This document shows, in pieces, positions 50,180 to 59,675 of a stretch of DNA of 64,000 nucleotides (the stretch's first letter is position 1; the number at the start of each line of letters is the position of its first letter). The translations under genes were made by a program, and so were the position numbers. This DNA is from Flavobacterium selenitireducens (GTDB taxonomy: Bacteria; Bacteroidota; Bacteroidia; Flavobacteriales; Flavobacteriaceae): assembly GCF_014748335.1 (NCBI RefSeq), contig NZ_JAAVIY010000001.1, positions 248,001 through 312,000 on the forward strand, in the 5' to 3' direction. A model generated the notes under the pieces. The model saw nothing but the letters and a program-made list of their open reading frames with translations, made no database searches and had not been told where the DNA came from.

Positions 50180-50438
50180 CGAAAATCAAATTTTGGAGTC
50201 TTGGATTAATGCGGGTTTTGGAAACGCAGAAAGCATTTTGCCGGGCGTTTGGCGGCTCCGCTTCGCTGCGCCTCTCCTTCCTAAAAAAGTCTCAGCCCTT
50301 CGCTCCGTCCGCATTGAATTGAAATTTGACCCGATTGAAAAAGTACACTTTTCCTGTAACAGTTCCAAAAATAGATTTCCGAAATTGGGCATTTCGCCAT
50401 TTTTGCAATAACCCTTATATTCGCGTACAATTCCCGCC

Positions 50439-52538
50439 ATGTCGTCCATCCTGCAAACACCAATCGAATTCCTGAAAGGCGTCGGCCCGTCCCGCGCCCA
50501 GCTTTTGCGCAAGGAATTGGGAATTGCGACCTACGCGGACCTCGCCAATTTTTTCCCGAATCGCTACATCGACCGCACGCGATATTACAAAATAGGCGAA
50601 CTCAACCAAAGCAGCGCAGAAGTCCAAGTAATCGGTAAAATCATACACGTCAAAACCGTAGAAGGCAAGGGAAAGCGTCTTGTGGCGACATTTGCCGACG
50701 AGACCGGCCAAATGGACCTTGTGTGGTTCCAGGGCATCAAATGGATTCGCGAAAGCATCAAGATAGGCGTTCCAATCGTCGTTTTTGGCAAAGCTGCCGC
50801 GTTCGGAAATATGCACAGCATGGCGCATCCGGAAATCGAGTTGTTGTCCGAACACGAGCAAAGCCTGCGAACGGTGCTGCAACCGGTGTATCCGTCTACC
50901 GAAATGCTTTCGAACCGCGGTATCAGCAACCGTGTCCTGGTTCGCATGGTCCATCAGCTGTTTGTCGAAACACAGGCAAATTTTGCGGAAACGCTGCCGC
51001 CAGACCTGATTCGGAATGCCAACCTGATCCCTAAGAAAGCGGCCATGTTCAACATTCATTTCCCAAAAAGTTCGGAAGCGCTTGCCGTGGCCCAATTCCG
51101 GCTGAAATTCGAGGAATTGTTCTTCATCCAACTGCAACTGATCTCGAAGAATCTCATTCGGAAGCACAAGATCAAAGGGCATCCGTTTAAACAGGTCGGG
51201 CGGTATTTCAACGATTTTTACCAGAACCACCTCCCGTTTGAGCTGACGGGCGCGCAAAAACGGGTAATCAAGGAAATCCGCAACGATATGGGCAGCGAAG
51301 CCCAGATGAACCGAATGCTCCAGGGTGATGTCGGATCGGGTAAGACGATGGTCGCGCTGATGTCGATGCTGATCGCCCTCGACAACGGTTTCCAAAGCTG
51401 CCTCATGGCTCCTACCGAAATCCTGGCCAGCCAACACTTTAAAGGATTGAGCGAGATGGCAAAAGGTTTGGGCGTCAATATCAGGATCTTGACGGGATCG
51501 GTCAGGCCGAACGAGCGCAAAGTGATACACGAGGAACTCGAAAACGGGACGCTTCACATTTTGATCGGGACGCACGCACTTTTGGAAGACAAGGTAAGGT
51601 TCCACAACCTCGGGCTGGCCGTTATCGACGAGCAGCACCGCTTCGGCGTGGAGCAGCGTTCCAAACTTTGGAAGAAAAACGACATACCGCCCCACGTTTT
51701 GGTCATGACCGCCACGCCTATCCCAAGGACGCTGGCGATGAGTCTTTACGGCGACCTCGACGTCTCGGTAATAGACGAGCTTCCGCCGGGCCGCAAACCC
51801 ATACAAACCGTCCACCGATTGGATTCCAACCGCCTCAAAGTCTGGAAATTCATCAGGGACGAAATCGCGAAAGGCCGCCAAATTTACATCGTCTATCCGC
51901 TTATCGAGGAATCCGCCAAGCTGGATTACAAGGACCTGATGGACGGTTATGAAAGCATCTCACGCGATTTCCCGTTGCCCCAATATTCGGTTTCTATCGT
52001 ACACGGCAAAATGAAACCCGCTGACAAAGATGCCGAGATGGAGCGTTTCTCGAAAGGCAAAACCAATATTATGGTGGCCACTACCGTGATTGAAGTGGGT
52101 GTCAACGTCCCGAATGCCTCGGTAATGGTAATCGAGTCGGCCGAAAGGTTCGGACTGTCCCAATTGCACCAGCTTCGAGGTCGCGTCGGGCGTGGTGCCG
52201 AACAGAGCTACTGCATCCTGATGACAGGCCACAAGCTTTCACCCGATTCCAAAACCCGTATGGACACGATGGTGCGCACGAACGACGGCTTCGAGATTGC
52301 CGAGGTCGACCTTAAGCTGCGCGGGCCGGGCGATCTTATGGGAACCCAACAAAGCGGCGTGCTCAACCTTCGCATCGCCGATATTGTACGCGACCGCGAT
52401 ATCCTGGCCCACGCGCGGGCTTTTGCCATCCAGGTGCTACGCGAAGATCCCACGATGGAAAAACCGGAAAATGCCGCGATGCGTCACGTCTACATTGAAA
52501 TGACCCGAAAGCAGAATATCTGGAATTACATCAGTTGA
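50439..52538 (+). CDS. recG: ATP-dependent DNA helicase RecG
   Basis: A 699-residue fork-remodelling helicase that reverses stalled replication forks and processes branched DNA. The wedge/OB domain lies at about residues 55-150 (SSAEVQVIGKIIHVKTVEGK). Helicase motif I is G296-D-V-G-S-G-K302-T303, motif II is D397-E-Q-H400, motif III is LVMTATPIPRTLAMSLYGDL, and the C-terminal half has VATTVIEVGVNVPNASVMVI and LHQLRGRVGRGAEQSYCILM. The TRG element region lies near LRGPGDLMGTQQSG. Length fits the family. Start at ATG 50439. Confidence 0.98.
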   Translation: MSSILQTPIEFLKGVGPSRAQLLRKELGIATYADLANFFPNRYIDRTRYYKIGELNQSSAEVQVIGKIIHVKTVEGKGKRLVATFADETGQMDLVWFQGIKWIRESIKIGVPIVVFGKAAAFGNMHSMAHPEIELLSEHEQSLRTVLQPVYPSTEMLSNRGISNRVLVRMVHQLFVETQANFAETLPPDLIRNANLIPKKAAMFNIHFPKSSEALAVAQFRLKFEELFFIQLQLISKNLIRKHKIKGHPFKQVGRYFNDFYQNHLPFELTGAQKRVIKEIRNDMGSEAQMNRMLQGDVGSGKTMVALMSMLIALDNGFQSCLMAPTEILASQHFKGLSEMAKGLGVNIRILTGSVRPNERKVIHEELENGTLHILIGTHALLEDKVRFHNLGLAVIDEQHRFGVEQRSKLWKKNDIPPHVLVMTATPIPRTLAMSLYGDLDVSVIDELPPGRKPIQTVHRLDSNRLKVWKFIRDEIAKGRQIYIVYPLIEESAKLDYKDLMDGYESISRDFPLPQYSVSIVHGKMKPADKDAEMERFSKGKTNIMVATTVIEVGVNVPNASVMVIESAERFGLSQLHQLRGRVGRGAEQSYCILMTGHKLSPDSKTRMDTMVRTNDGFEIAEVDLKLRGPGDLMGTQQSGVLNLRIADIVRDRDILAHARAFAIQVLREDPTMEKPENAAMRHVYIEMTRKQNIWNYIS

Positions 52539-52620
52539 CGGCCGGAATTCTTTGTTGACTTCGAATCGGGAATTCTTGGAATGGGGAAATTAAACGCAAA
52601 TTAAACCCGATATTTCTACA

Positions 52621-52725
52621 CCTTGACAGAGTTATAAACCCTGTCACCCGTTTAAGTGACAGGCTCGCTTTAGCGAATGCCAAAAACTTAATCGTCGAAA
52701 ATATAGATCTTGCGGTTACCGAAAT
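52621..52725. repeat. Flanking segment duplicated at 53484-53596
   Basis: Both segments share GTTATAAAC-CTGT-AC, TTTAGCGAATGCC, and a closing TAGATCTTGCGGTTACCGAA stretch that leads into the 45-bp repeats. The first copy contains a hairpin, CTGTCAC with GTGACAG (52642-52663), that could also end recG transcription. Confidence 0.7.
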
Positions 52726-52727
52726 CC

Positions 52728-53720
52728 ATCAAATTCGAGAATTCGCGGCGATAACCTTCTGTTTAAAAAGACCGAAAATTCGCGAATTCGCGGCAATAAC
52801 CTTTTTACTCGCTTTAAAGAAGAAAAACTCTCGAATTCGTGGCAAATAGTAGCTTCACCGAAAATCCATCAAATTCGCGAATTCGCGGCAATAACTTTCT
52901 GTTTAAAAAGACCGGAAATTCCCGAATTCGAGGCAATAACCTTCTGTTTAAACAGCCCAAAAATTCCCGAATTCGAGGCAATAACCTTCTGTTTAAACAG
53001 CCCAAAAATTCCCGAATTCGCAGCATAACCTTCTGTCTAAAAAGACCGAAAATTTCCAAATTCGCGGCAATAACCTTCTGTCTAAAAAGCCCGAAAATTC
53101 GCGAATTCGCGGCAATAACCTTTTTACTCGCTTTAAAGAAGAAAAACTCTCGAATTCGTGGCAAATAGTAGCTTCACCGAAAATCCATCAAATTCGCGAA
53201 TTCGCGGCAATAATATTCTGATTAAAAAGCTCTAAAATTCGCGAATTCGCGGCAATAACGTTCTGCTTAAAAAGCCTGAAAATTCCCGATTCGCAGCAAT
53301 AACCTTCTGTTTAAAAATCACGAAAATTCCAGGATTCGCGGCAATAACCTTCCGTTTAAAAAGACCGAAAATTCGAATTCGCGGCAATAACCTTTTTAAT
53401 CGCTTCAAAGTACCAGAAATAAAGAAAAACTCTCGAATTCGTGGCAAAATAGTAAGCGTCAAAAAACCAACTACTTCGCCTTACTGGGTTATAAACCTGT
53501 TACCCTTTTAGAAAGAACAAAGTTCGTTTTAGCGAATGCCGAAAACCTCGAAAATGCGTAAAACATCGCAAATTTAGATCTTGCGGTTACCGAAAAGCCC
53601 TAAAATTCGCAAATTCGCGGCAATAACCTTCTGTTTAAAAAGCCTGAAAATTCGCGAATTCGCGGAAATAACTTCTTTATTCGCTCAAAGTACCAAAAAT
53701 CAAGAAAAAACTCTCGAATT
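52728..53720. repeat. Array of about 15 copies of a 45-bp palindromic repeat
   Basis: The unit is about AAAATTCGCGAATTCGCGGC followed by AATAACCTTCTGTTTAAAAA and GCCCG. Copies begin near 52730, 52775, 52870, 52916, 52960, 53005, 53049, 53094, 53189, 53234, 53279, 53322, 53367, 53600 and 53646. The perfect palindrome CGCGAATTCGCG lies in the core of many copies. Four copies (52775, 53094, 53367, 53646) carry an alternative right half, CTTTTTACTCGCTTTAAAGA and AAAAACTCTCGAATTCGTGG. No uniform spacers and no cas genes are present. Confidence 0.92.
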
Positions 53721-54093
53721 CCACGTAAAAAGTACCATCCAAACCCGAATTTCGGCACCCTGACAAAGTTATCCCACATTATTTTTTGCGTCCCATACTT
53801 CCCATCCCATAACATTATATCTCCTTCCCCGAAAATACTCCATCAATTTTAGCTATCGATAAACGTTAAAAATCCACAGAACGCACCCGCGCCACGCTTT
53901 ATTTTTGCGTTAAAAGACAAATTCCGTTTAAACCTTTTCCATTGCATTGATTCCATCCGAAACATTATTGACCAATCCAGCAAAATACGCTACTCTTCGT
54001 CCAATTAATCCCTGATTTTTTGCACGGTAAAATCGTTGTTTGGACGGTTGTTAAATAAAAATTAACAGTTCCGGAAACCACTGCGCATTCACT

Positions 54094-54101
54094 TAGATTT
54101 G
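54094..54101 (+). promoter_or_regulatory. Predicted -7 element of the RND efflux operon
   Basis: TAGATTTG is an exact TAnnTTTG, 22 bases before the adaptor start. A matching -33 TTTG is not evident. Confidence 0.45.
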
Positions 54102-54123
54102 CAGCTACCCATTCGCTCAAAAA

Positions 54124-55188
54124 ATGAAAATAAAATATATAGTTTACGGTCTTTTGGCTCTTGGCATCGGGGCGCTCGTCTTTTATCGGATATCTGCCAA
54201 CAAGGAAGCGAAAAAAGACGATAAAGGCCCTAAAAAAGCCCAGGTGGTTTCGGGTATCGTCGCCCAGCCGCAGGATTTTGAAAACAACTTGTCGTTGTCG
54301 GGCTCGATTGAAGCCAACGAATCCGTAGATATCAGGAGCGAAGTTTCAGGGATCGTCGAAAAAATCTTTTTTAACGAAGGCACGGTCGTGAGTAAAGGCC
54401 AGGTGCTTTTTAAGGTTAACGACGTCGAACTGCGCGCCCAGCTTTCCAAAGCCAAGACCGCTCAACAGCTCGCCAGCGAGAACGAGAGACGCGCCAAGCT
54501 GTTGCTCGAAAAAGAAGCCATCAGCCGGGAGGAATACGACATCGCGAGTGCCGATTTCAAATCTGCGAAAGCCGAAAGCCAGCTGATCCAGGCGCAATTG
54601 GGCAAAACCGCCGTACGGGCTCCGTTTTCAGGCAAGATCGGACTGCGCAACATTTCCCCGGGAACCTACCTGACAGCCGAAACCATTGTCGCCAAACTCG
54701 TCAACAGCGCTGAAGTCAAGATCACCTTTTCGGTTCCGGAAAAATATGCTCCCCAAATGAAAATCGGCTCGATCATCAACTTTACCGTTGCCGGGACAAC
54801 CGATGAATTCTCTGCAAAAATTTACGCCATAGAGCCCGAAATTACCGTCGATACGAGAACACTTCGCATGCGCGCCCTCGCCCGCAATCCCAACGGCCGA
54901 CTGTTGCCGGGCACATTTGCGAACGTCGGGCTTCCGCTGCAAAAGATCGAAAACGCGATCGTCATTCCGACCGAGGCCGTGATCCCGGTCCAGGACGGTA
55001 AAAAAGTATTTGTCTCCGATGGCGGGAAAGCCAAGGAAGTCAAAGTGGAAACCGCCACGAGAACAGCCTCCGAAATCCTGATCTTGTCCGGACTTAAAGC
55101 CGGGGACACCGTGATTACGACCGGCGTGATGTCGCTCAAGGCGGATGCGCCCGTAAAAGTCAAAATCCAAAAAGCCGCCAAATCATGA
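54124..55188 (+). CDS. RND efflux periplasmic adaptor subunit
   Basis: A 354-residue membrane-fusion protein linking an RND pump to a TolC channel. An N-terminal helix (IVYGLLALGIGALVFYRISA) anchors it. The biotinyl-lipoyl-like halves are SLSGSIEANESVDIRSEVSG and VRAPFSGKIGLRNISPGTYL, separated by a coiled-coil hairpin (RAQLSKAKTAQQLASENERR onward). The beta-barrel domain follows (AEVKITFSVPEKYAPQMKIG), then a membrane-proximal domain (IENAIVIPTEAVIPVQDGKK). It overlaps the pump gene by four bases. Confidence 0.94.
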   Translation: MKIKYIVYGLLALGIGALVFYRISANKEAKKDDKGPKKAQVVSGIVAQPQDFENNLSLSGSIEANESVDIRSEVSGIVEKIFFNEGTVVSKGQVLFKVNDVELRAQLSKAKTAQQLASENERRAKLLLEKEAISREEYDIASADFKSAKAESQLIQAQLGKTAVRAPFSGKIGLRNISPGTYLTAETIVAKLVNSAEVKITFSVPEKYAPQMKIGSIINFTVAGTTDEFSAKIYAIEPEITVDTRTLRMRALARNPNGRLLPGTFANVGLPLQKIENAIVIPTEAVIPVQDGKKVFVSDGGKAKEVKVETATRTASEILILSGLKAGDTVITTGVMSLKADAPVKVKIQKAAKS

Positions 55189-58100
55189 GTTTGTCCACGC
55201 TCAGCATCAAGCGCCCCGTGCTGACGATCGTCATGAACCTGGCGATCATACTTTTTGGCGTGGTAGGATTTACCTATCTCGGCATACGCGAATTCCCTTC
55301 GATCGACCCGGCCCAAATCTCGGTCAGGACAAGTTACACGGGCGCTAACGCCGACATCATCGAATCCCAGATAACCGAGCCGCTCGAGAAAGCCATCAAC
55401 CAGATCGACGGCATCCGCAACATTACCTCTTCGAGCAACCAGGGCTCGAGCAACATTACCGTAGAATTCGAACTTGAGAAAAACCTCGAGGAAGCGGCCA
55501 ATGACGTGCGCGACAAAGTTTCTCAGGCGGTTCGCAGTTTGCCCCAGGACATCGACGCTCCGCCGGTGGTTTCCAAAGCCGACGCGGATTCCGAACCGAT
55601 CATCACGATGACCGTGCAAAGCGATTCCCGCGATCCGCTTGAGCTCAGCGATTATGCCGAGAATGTGATCGCAGAACGCTTGCAGACGATCCCCGGCGTT
55701 TCGTCGGTCCAGATTTGGGGACAGAAACGCTATGCAATGCGCATTTGGCTCGATCCGATAAAACTTACCTCTTACGGCGTTACGGTCTCGGACGTGAGAA
55801 ACGCGTTGGATGCACAAAACATTGAACTTCCGTCAGGAAAACTGACCGGAAAAAACACCGAATTGCTCGTCAAGACGATGGGAAATCTCTCCGAACCGGA
55901 ACAATTCAACAACATCATCATTTTGGCGGCCGGCGAACGCATCGTGCGCCTTAGCGACGTCGGTTACGCCGAACTCGGTCCTGAAAACCTCGAGACAAAA
56001 ATGACCTCTTCCGGGTTGCCGCTCGTCGGTTTGGCCATCGTTCCGCAACCGGGAACGAATTACATCGACATAGCCGACGAATTCTACAAGGAATACGACC
56101 AGCTCAAAAACACGCTTCCGAAAGATCTGCAACTCAACATCGCCATCGACAACACGGTCTTCATCAAGAAATCGGTTATCGAAGTCGTCGAGACCCTGGC
56201 GATCGCGCTCGTGCTCGTGATCCTGATCATCTATTTGTTTTTCCGCGATTGGGCCATAGCGTTCCGTCCGCTCATCGACATTCCGGTTTCGCTTATCGGG
56301 ACGTTTTTCATTATGTACTTGCTCGGATTTTCAGTAAACGTATTGACGTTGCTGGCCATCGTCCTGGCTACCGGGCTCGTCGTCGATGACGGTATCGTCG
56401 TGACCGAAAACATTTTCAAGAAAGTCGAGGAAGGCATGTCGCCCATCGAAGCGGCGATTCGCGGATCAAACGAGATCTTCTTCGCGGTAATTTCCATTTC
56501 CGTTACGCTCGCTGCGGTTTTCCTTCCGATCATTTTCCTCGAAGGCTTTGTCGGGCGGCTCTTCCGGGAGTTTGGCGTCGTGATCGGGGCGGCGGTGCTC
56601 ATATCGGCATTCGTATCGCTGACGCTTACGCCGATGCTCAACGCATATCTGATGAAGGCGGATTCGGCTCACAACAAATCGAAGTTCTATACGTGGTCTG
56701 AGCCGTATTTCGTCAAAATGAACGAAGGTTACGCCTCATCCTTAAAGAAATTCATGGGCCGCCGCTGGTTGAGTTTTCCGATCATCATCATCTGCCTCGG
56801 GTTCATCGTGCTTTTCTTCTCGATCCTGCCCAAAGAAACCGCGCCTTATGACGACCGCAGTTTTGTCGGCGTCAACGTCACAGGACCTGAAGGTGCGACG
56901 TACCAATATATGGATCGCTTCATGACCGAAATGTCCGAGCTCATTGACGATTCCATTCCCGAAAAGAAAGTTTCGCTCGTGATCACTTCGCCCGGTTTTG
57001 GTTCGGCAGCCGTTAACAGCGGACGCATCCGGATCGCGCTCGTCGAACCAGAAGATCGCGACCGCGCACAAAAAGACATAGCCGCTGACCTTACCAAATG
57101 GACCAAGCGCTATCCCGAAGCCCGCGTCAATGTGTCGGAATCGCCAACGATTGCCGTCAACCGTCGCGGCGGATTCCCGATACAATATATCATCCAGGCC
57201 CAGAATTTCGAGCAATTGCAGGAAAAGATTCCGCAGTTCATGGAAGAAGTCGGCAATGACGAAACGTTTTCGAATTCCGACGTCAACCTCAAATTCAACA
57301 AGCCGGAAATCAACATTACGATCGATCGCGAAAAGGCGGAAAGCCTCGGCATCTCGGTCATGGATATCGCCCAGACATTGCAACTTTCGCTTTCCGGACA
57401 ACGTTTCGGCTATTTCATGCGGAATGGAAAGCAATATCAGGTCATGGGACAATTCGAGGAAGTCGACCGCTCGAAACCGCTCGACCTCACCTCTATGTTC
57501 GTCAAAAACGCAAGCGGTCAACTGATCCAGCTCGACAACGTGGTAAGTGTGAACGAACAGAGCAATCCGCCTCAGCTTTACCACAACAACCGCTATATGT
57601 CGGCGACGGTTTCGGCCGGACTCGCACCCGGAAATTCGATCAGCGACGGCATTGCGGCCATGGATCGCATCAAGGCCAAAGTGCTCGACGATACCTTTAC
57701 TACCGATTTGGGAGGAGAATCGCGCGATTTCGTGGAAAGTTCCTCCAATACGTTGTTCGCCTTCGGATTGGCGCTGTTGCTGATTTACCTGATCCTGGCC
57801 GCCCAGTTCGAAAGCTTCCTCGATCCGTTGATCATCATCCTGACGGTTCCCATGGCGGTTGCCGGTGCGTTGCTTTCGCTTTGGCTTTTCGGACAGACGT
57901 GGAACATTTTTAGCCAGATCGGGACGGTGATGCTCATTGGGCTCGTGACCAAGAACGGTATCCTAATCGTCGAATTCGCCAACCAGTTGCGGGAGCAGGG
58001 ACGCGATAAGACCGAGGCGATCCTCGAGGCTTCCGAAGCCCGTTTGCGCCCGATCCTGATGACGAGTCTTGCGATCGCGCTCGGCGCCCTGCCTATCGCG

Positions 58101-58292
58101 ATGTCGCTCGGAGCTGCGGCCACAAGCCGTATGGGCATGGGAATCGTGATCGTCGGCGGAACGGTTTTTTCGTTGGTGCTCACGCTTTATGTCATCCCGG
58201 CGATCTATTCGCTCTGGTCGAGACAGCGCGTCCACAGACCCGAACTCGACAACGCCGAACAATACGAAAAAGAAAGCCAGTCTTCATTATGA
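55185..58292 (+). CDS. RND efflux pump permease (AcrB/HAE1-like)
   Basis: A 1035-residue inner-membrane RND transporter with 12 helices and two large periplasmic loops. TM1 is LTIVMNLAIILFGVVGFTYL; the first porter domain contains EPLEKAINQIDGIRNITSSS. The proton-relay acidic pair in TM4 is in LATGLVVDDGIVVTENIFKK. The second half has YIILAA-type TM7 (LLIYLILAAQFESFLDPLII) and the closing GMGIVIVGGTVFSLVLTLYV. It exports amphiphilic compounds by proton exchange; the substrate range is unknown. It lies between adaptor and outer-membrane channel genes with four-base overlaps on both sides. Confidence 0.96.
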   Translation: MSLSTLSIKRPVLTIVMNLAIILFGVVGFTYLGIREFPSIDPAQISVRTSYTGANADIIESQITEPLEKAINQIDGIRNITSSSNQGSSNITVEFELEKNLEEAANDVRDKVSQAVRSLPQDIDAPPVVSKADADSEPIITMTVQSDSRDPLELSDYAENVIAERLQTIPGVSSVQIWGQKRYAMRIWLDPIKLTSYGVTVSDVRNALDAQNIELPSGKLTGKNTELLVKTMGNLSEPEQFNNIIILAAGERIVRLSDVGYAELGPENLETKMTSSGLPLVGLAIVPQPGTNYIDIADEFYKEYDQLKNTLPKDLQLNIAIDNTVFIKKSVIEVVETLAIALVLVILIIYLFFRDWAIAFRPLIDIPVSLIGTFFIMYLLGFSVNVLTLLAIVLATGLVVDDGIVVTENIFKKVEEGMSPIEAAIRGSNEIFFAVISISVTLAAVFLPIIFLEGFVGRLFREFGVVIGAAVLISAFVSLTLTPMLNAYLMKADSAHNKSKFYTWSEPYFVKMNEGYASSLKKFMGRRWLSFPIIIICLGFIVLFFSILPKETAPYDDRSFVGVNVTGPEGATYQYMDRFMTEMSELIDDSIPEKKVSLVITSPGFGSAAVNSGRIRIALVEPEDRDRAQKDIAADLTKWTKRYPEARVNVSESPTIAVNRRGGFPIQYIIQAQNFEQLQEKIPQFMEEVGNDETFSNSDVNLKFNKPEINITIDREKAESLGISVMDIAQTLQLSLSGQRFGYFMRNGKQYQVMGQFEEVDRSKPLDLTSMFVKNASGQLIQLDNVVSVNEQSNPPQLYHNNRYMSATVSAGLAPGNSISDGIAAMDRIKAKVLDDTFTTDLGGESRDFVESSSNTLFAFGLALLLIYLILAAQFESFLDPLIIILTVPMAVAGALLSLWLFGQTWNIFSQIGTVMLIGLVTKNGILIVEFANQLREQGRDKTEAILEASEARLRPILMTSLAIALGALPIAMSLGAAATSRMGMGIVIVGGTVFSLVLTLYVIPAIYSLWSRQRVHRPELDNAEQYEKESQSSL

Positions 58293-59587
58293 GAATACTA
58301 TTTTGCTTGCTTGGGATTTCATTTGCTTTGGCGGCCAACGCCCAGGATTTGCTTACGCCAGACGAGGCCGTCAAGATTGCGATCGAAAACAATTACGACA
58401 TCCGGATCGCGAAAAACGACCTAAAGGTCGACCAAACCAATAAAACAATAGGGAACGCCGGAATGTTGCCGAGCGTCACGGCCAGCGTCATCGACAACAA
58501 CAGCATCCAGAGCAGCGAACAGATCCGCAACGACGGCACACAGCAATCGTTGGACAACGCCCGAAATTCCAACCTCAATTACGGGGCTGCACTCGAATGG
58601 ACAGTATTTGACGGCTTGGGAATGTTCGCCCGTTACGACCAGCTCAAGGAGATCGAGAAACAAGGTCAGGCCGAATTCCAGCTGATGGTGATGACGCGTG
58701 CCTCAGACGTGCTCACGGCTTATTACGATCTTGTACAGCAAAAACAGCAGCTCGCAGCGCTTGACACCACGTTGATCATTTCGCGTTCCAGGGTCGATCT
58801 GGCCCAGAACCGGTTTACGATCGGAAAATCGAGCAAGCTGGAAGTGCTCAACGCAGAGGTCGATTTCAATACCGACCAGACCAACCTGTTGCGCGCCAAG
58901 GAAACCTATGCAAACTCCAAGATTGCGCTAAACGAACTGATGGCGCGCGACACCAAGACGGAATTTGACGTGATTGACGAAATAACTGCCGACAACACCT
59001 TGTTGCTGCCGGATCTGGAAACACTCGCCCAAAAACAGAATCCGGCGTTGCAGGTCCAACTGATCAACAAGCGCATAGCCGAATACAACCTTCGGGCAGT
59101 GAAGGCCCAGCGTTATCCGGTGGTCAGCGTCAGTACGGGCTATAACTTCGTCGAGACGCAAAACAGCCTTGGGTTTACCCAGCGTACTTCGTCCAATGGT
59201 TTGGCATATGGATTTTCGGCCAACCTGAACATTTTCAACGGTTTCAACCAAAACCGCAACGAGAAAGTCGCGAAATTGCAAATAGAGAACTCCAAGCTGC
59301 TGATCGACCAGCAAAGCCAGGCCATAATGTCCCAATTGGGTTCGGCTTACCAGACGTACCTGACGAACATCAGCCTGATCGACCTCGAGTCGCAAAATGA
59401 AGAAATCGCCAAAGAGAACCTCTACATCACGATGGAAAAATACCGCATCGGAACGATTCCCACGATCGAATACCGCACGGCCCAGCTCAACTACGTAAAC
59501 GCCCAATTGCGACACAGCGTAGCCAAATACAACGCAAAGATCTCGGAAATCACGCTTCGGGAACTAGCGGGGAATTTGTCGTTTTAG
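58289..59587 (+). CDS. TolC family outer membrane efflux protein
   Basis: A 432-residue outer-membrane channel component. A signal peptide (LFCLLGISFALAANAQ) is followed by two OEP repeats of long helices with short barrel strands: LLTPDEAVKIAIENNYDIRI at the start, ALEWTVFDGLGMFARYDQLK, RSRVDLAQNRFTIGKSSKLE, and in the second half YGFSANLNIFNGFNQNRNEK and KYRIGTIPTIEYRTAQLNYV. It completes the tripartite pump with the two genes before it (four-base overlap). No terminator is obvious after it. Confidence 0.94.
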   Translation: MRILFCLLGISFALAANAQDLLTPDEAVKIAIENNYDIRIAKNDLKVDQTNKTIGNAGMLPSVTASVIDNNSIQSSEQIRNDGTQQSLDNARNSNLNYGAALEWTVFDGLGMFARYDQLKEIEKQGQAEFQLMVMTRASDVLTAYYDLVQQKQQLAALDTTLIISRSRVDLAQNRFTIGKSSKLEVLNAEVDFNTDQTNLLRAKETYANSKIALNELMARDTKTEFDVIDEITADNTLLLPDLETLAQKQNPALQVQLINKRIAEYNLRAVKAQRYPVVSVSTGYNFVETQNSLGFTQRTSSNGLAYGFSANLNIFNGFNQNRNEKVAKLQIENSKLLIDQQSQAIMSQLGSAYQTYLTNISLIDLESQNEEIAKENLYITMEKYRIGTIPTIEYRTAQLNYVNAQLRHSVAKYNAKISEITLRELAGNLSF

Positions 59588-59618
59588 TTTATTTTTGTTC
59601 AACGTTTACTGTTCCGCC

Positions 59619-59657
59619 AACTTTAAACTTTAAACTTTAAACCTTAAACTTTAAACT
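59619..59657. repeat. AAACTTT simple repeat
   Basis: Five tandem heptamers of the type CTTTAAA lie between the TolC gene and the bestrophin gene, with no evident role. Confidence 0.8.
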
Positions 59658-59675
59658 CCACCAACACCTCCAAAA

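Larger units (their letters stand above)
52539..54123. other. 1.6-kb gene-free interval between recG and the RND operon
   Basis: No real gene lies here. From 52728 to 53720 it consists of the 45-bp repeat array. Segments at 52621-52725 and 53484-53596 are diverged copies of each other. From 53760 to 54123 nothing is recognised except the promoter element of the RND operon. ORFs with many IREF or KIREF repeats in this stretch are translations of the array and not proteins. Confidence 0.75.

Noticed and set aside
50415..51881. A 488-codon open frame on the minus strand
   Set aside because: It lies wholly antisense to recG, whose helicase motifs are unambiguous. The translation has no domain pattern and is the usual mirror frame of a gene with high third-position GC.
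52814..53168. Open frames of 109-116 codons on both strands with repeated IREF or NSRIRGNN units
   Set aside because: They are translations of the 45-bp repeat array: the period is 15 codons, frames are open on both strands at once, and there is no signal or start context. No repeat protein family is indicated.
52728..53720. CRISPR array
   Set aside because: The units run into each other without unique spacers of constant length, copies vary internally, and there are no cas genes in the window.
53232..53815. Further short frames (60-76 codons) in the second half of the array
   Set aside because: Same cause as above; they consist of repeat-unit translations and break where the units vary.
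54822..55817. A 331-codon minus-strand frame opposite the RND adaptor and pump
   Set aside because: It crosses two well-supported genes on the opposite strand and shows no recognisable protein features.
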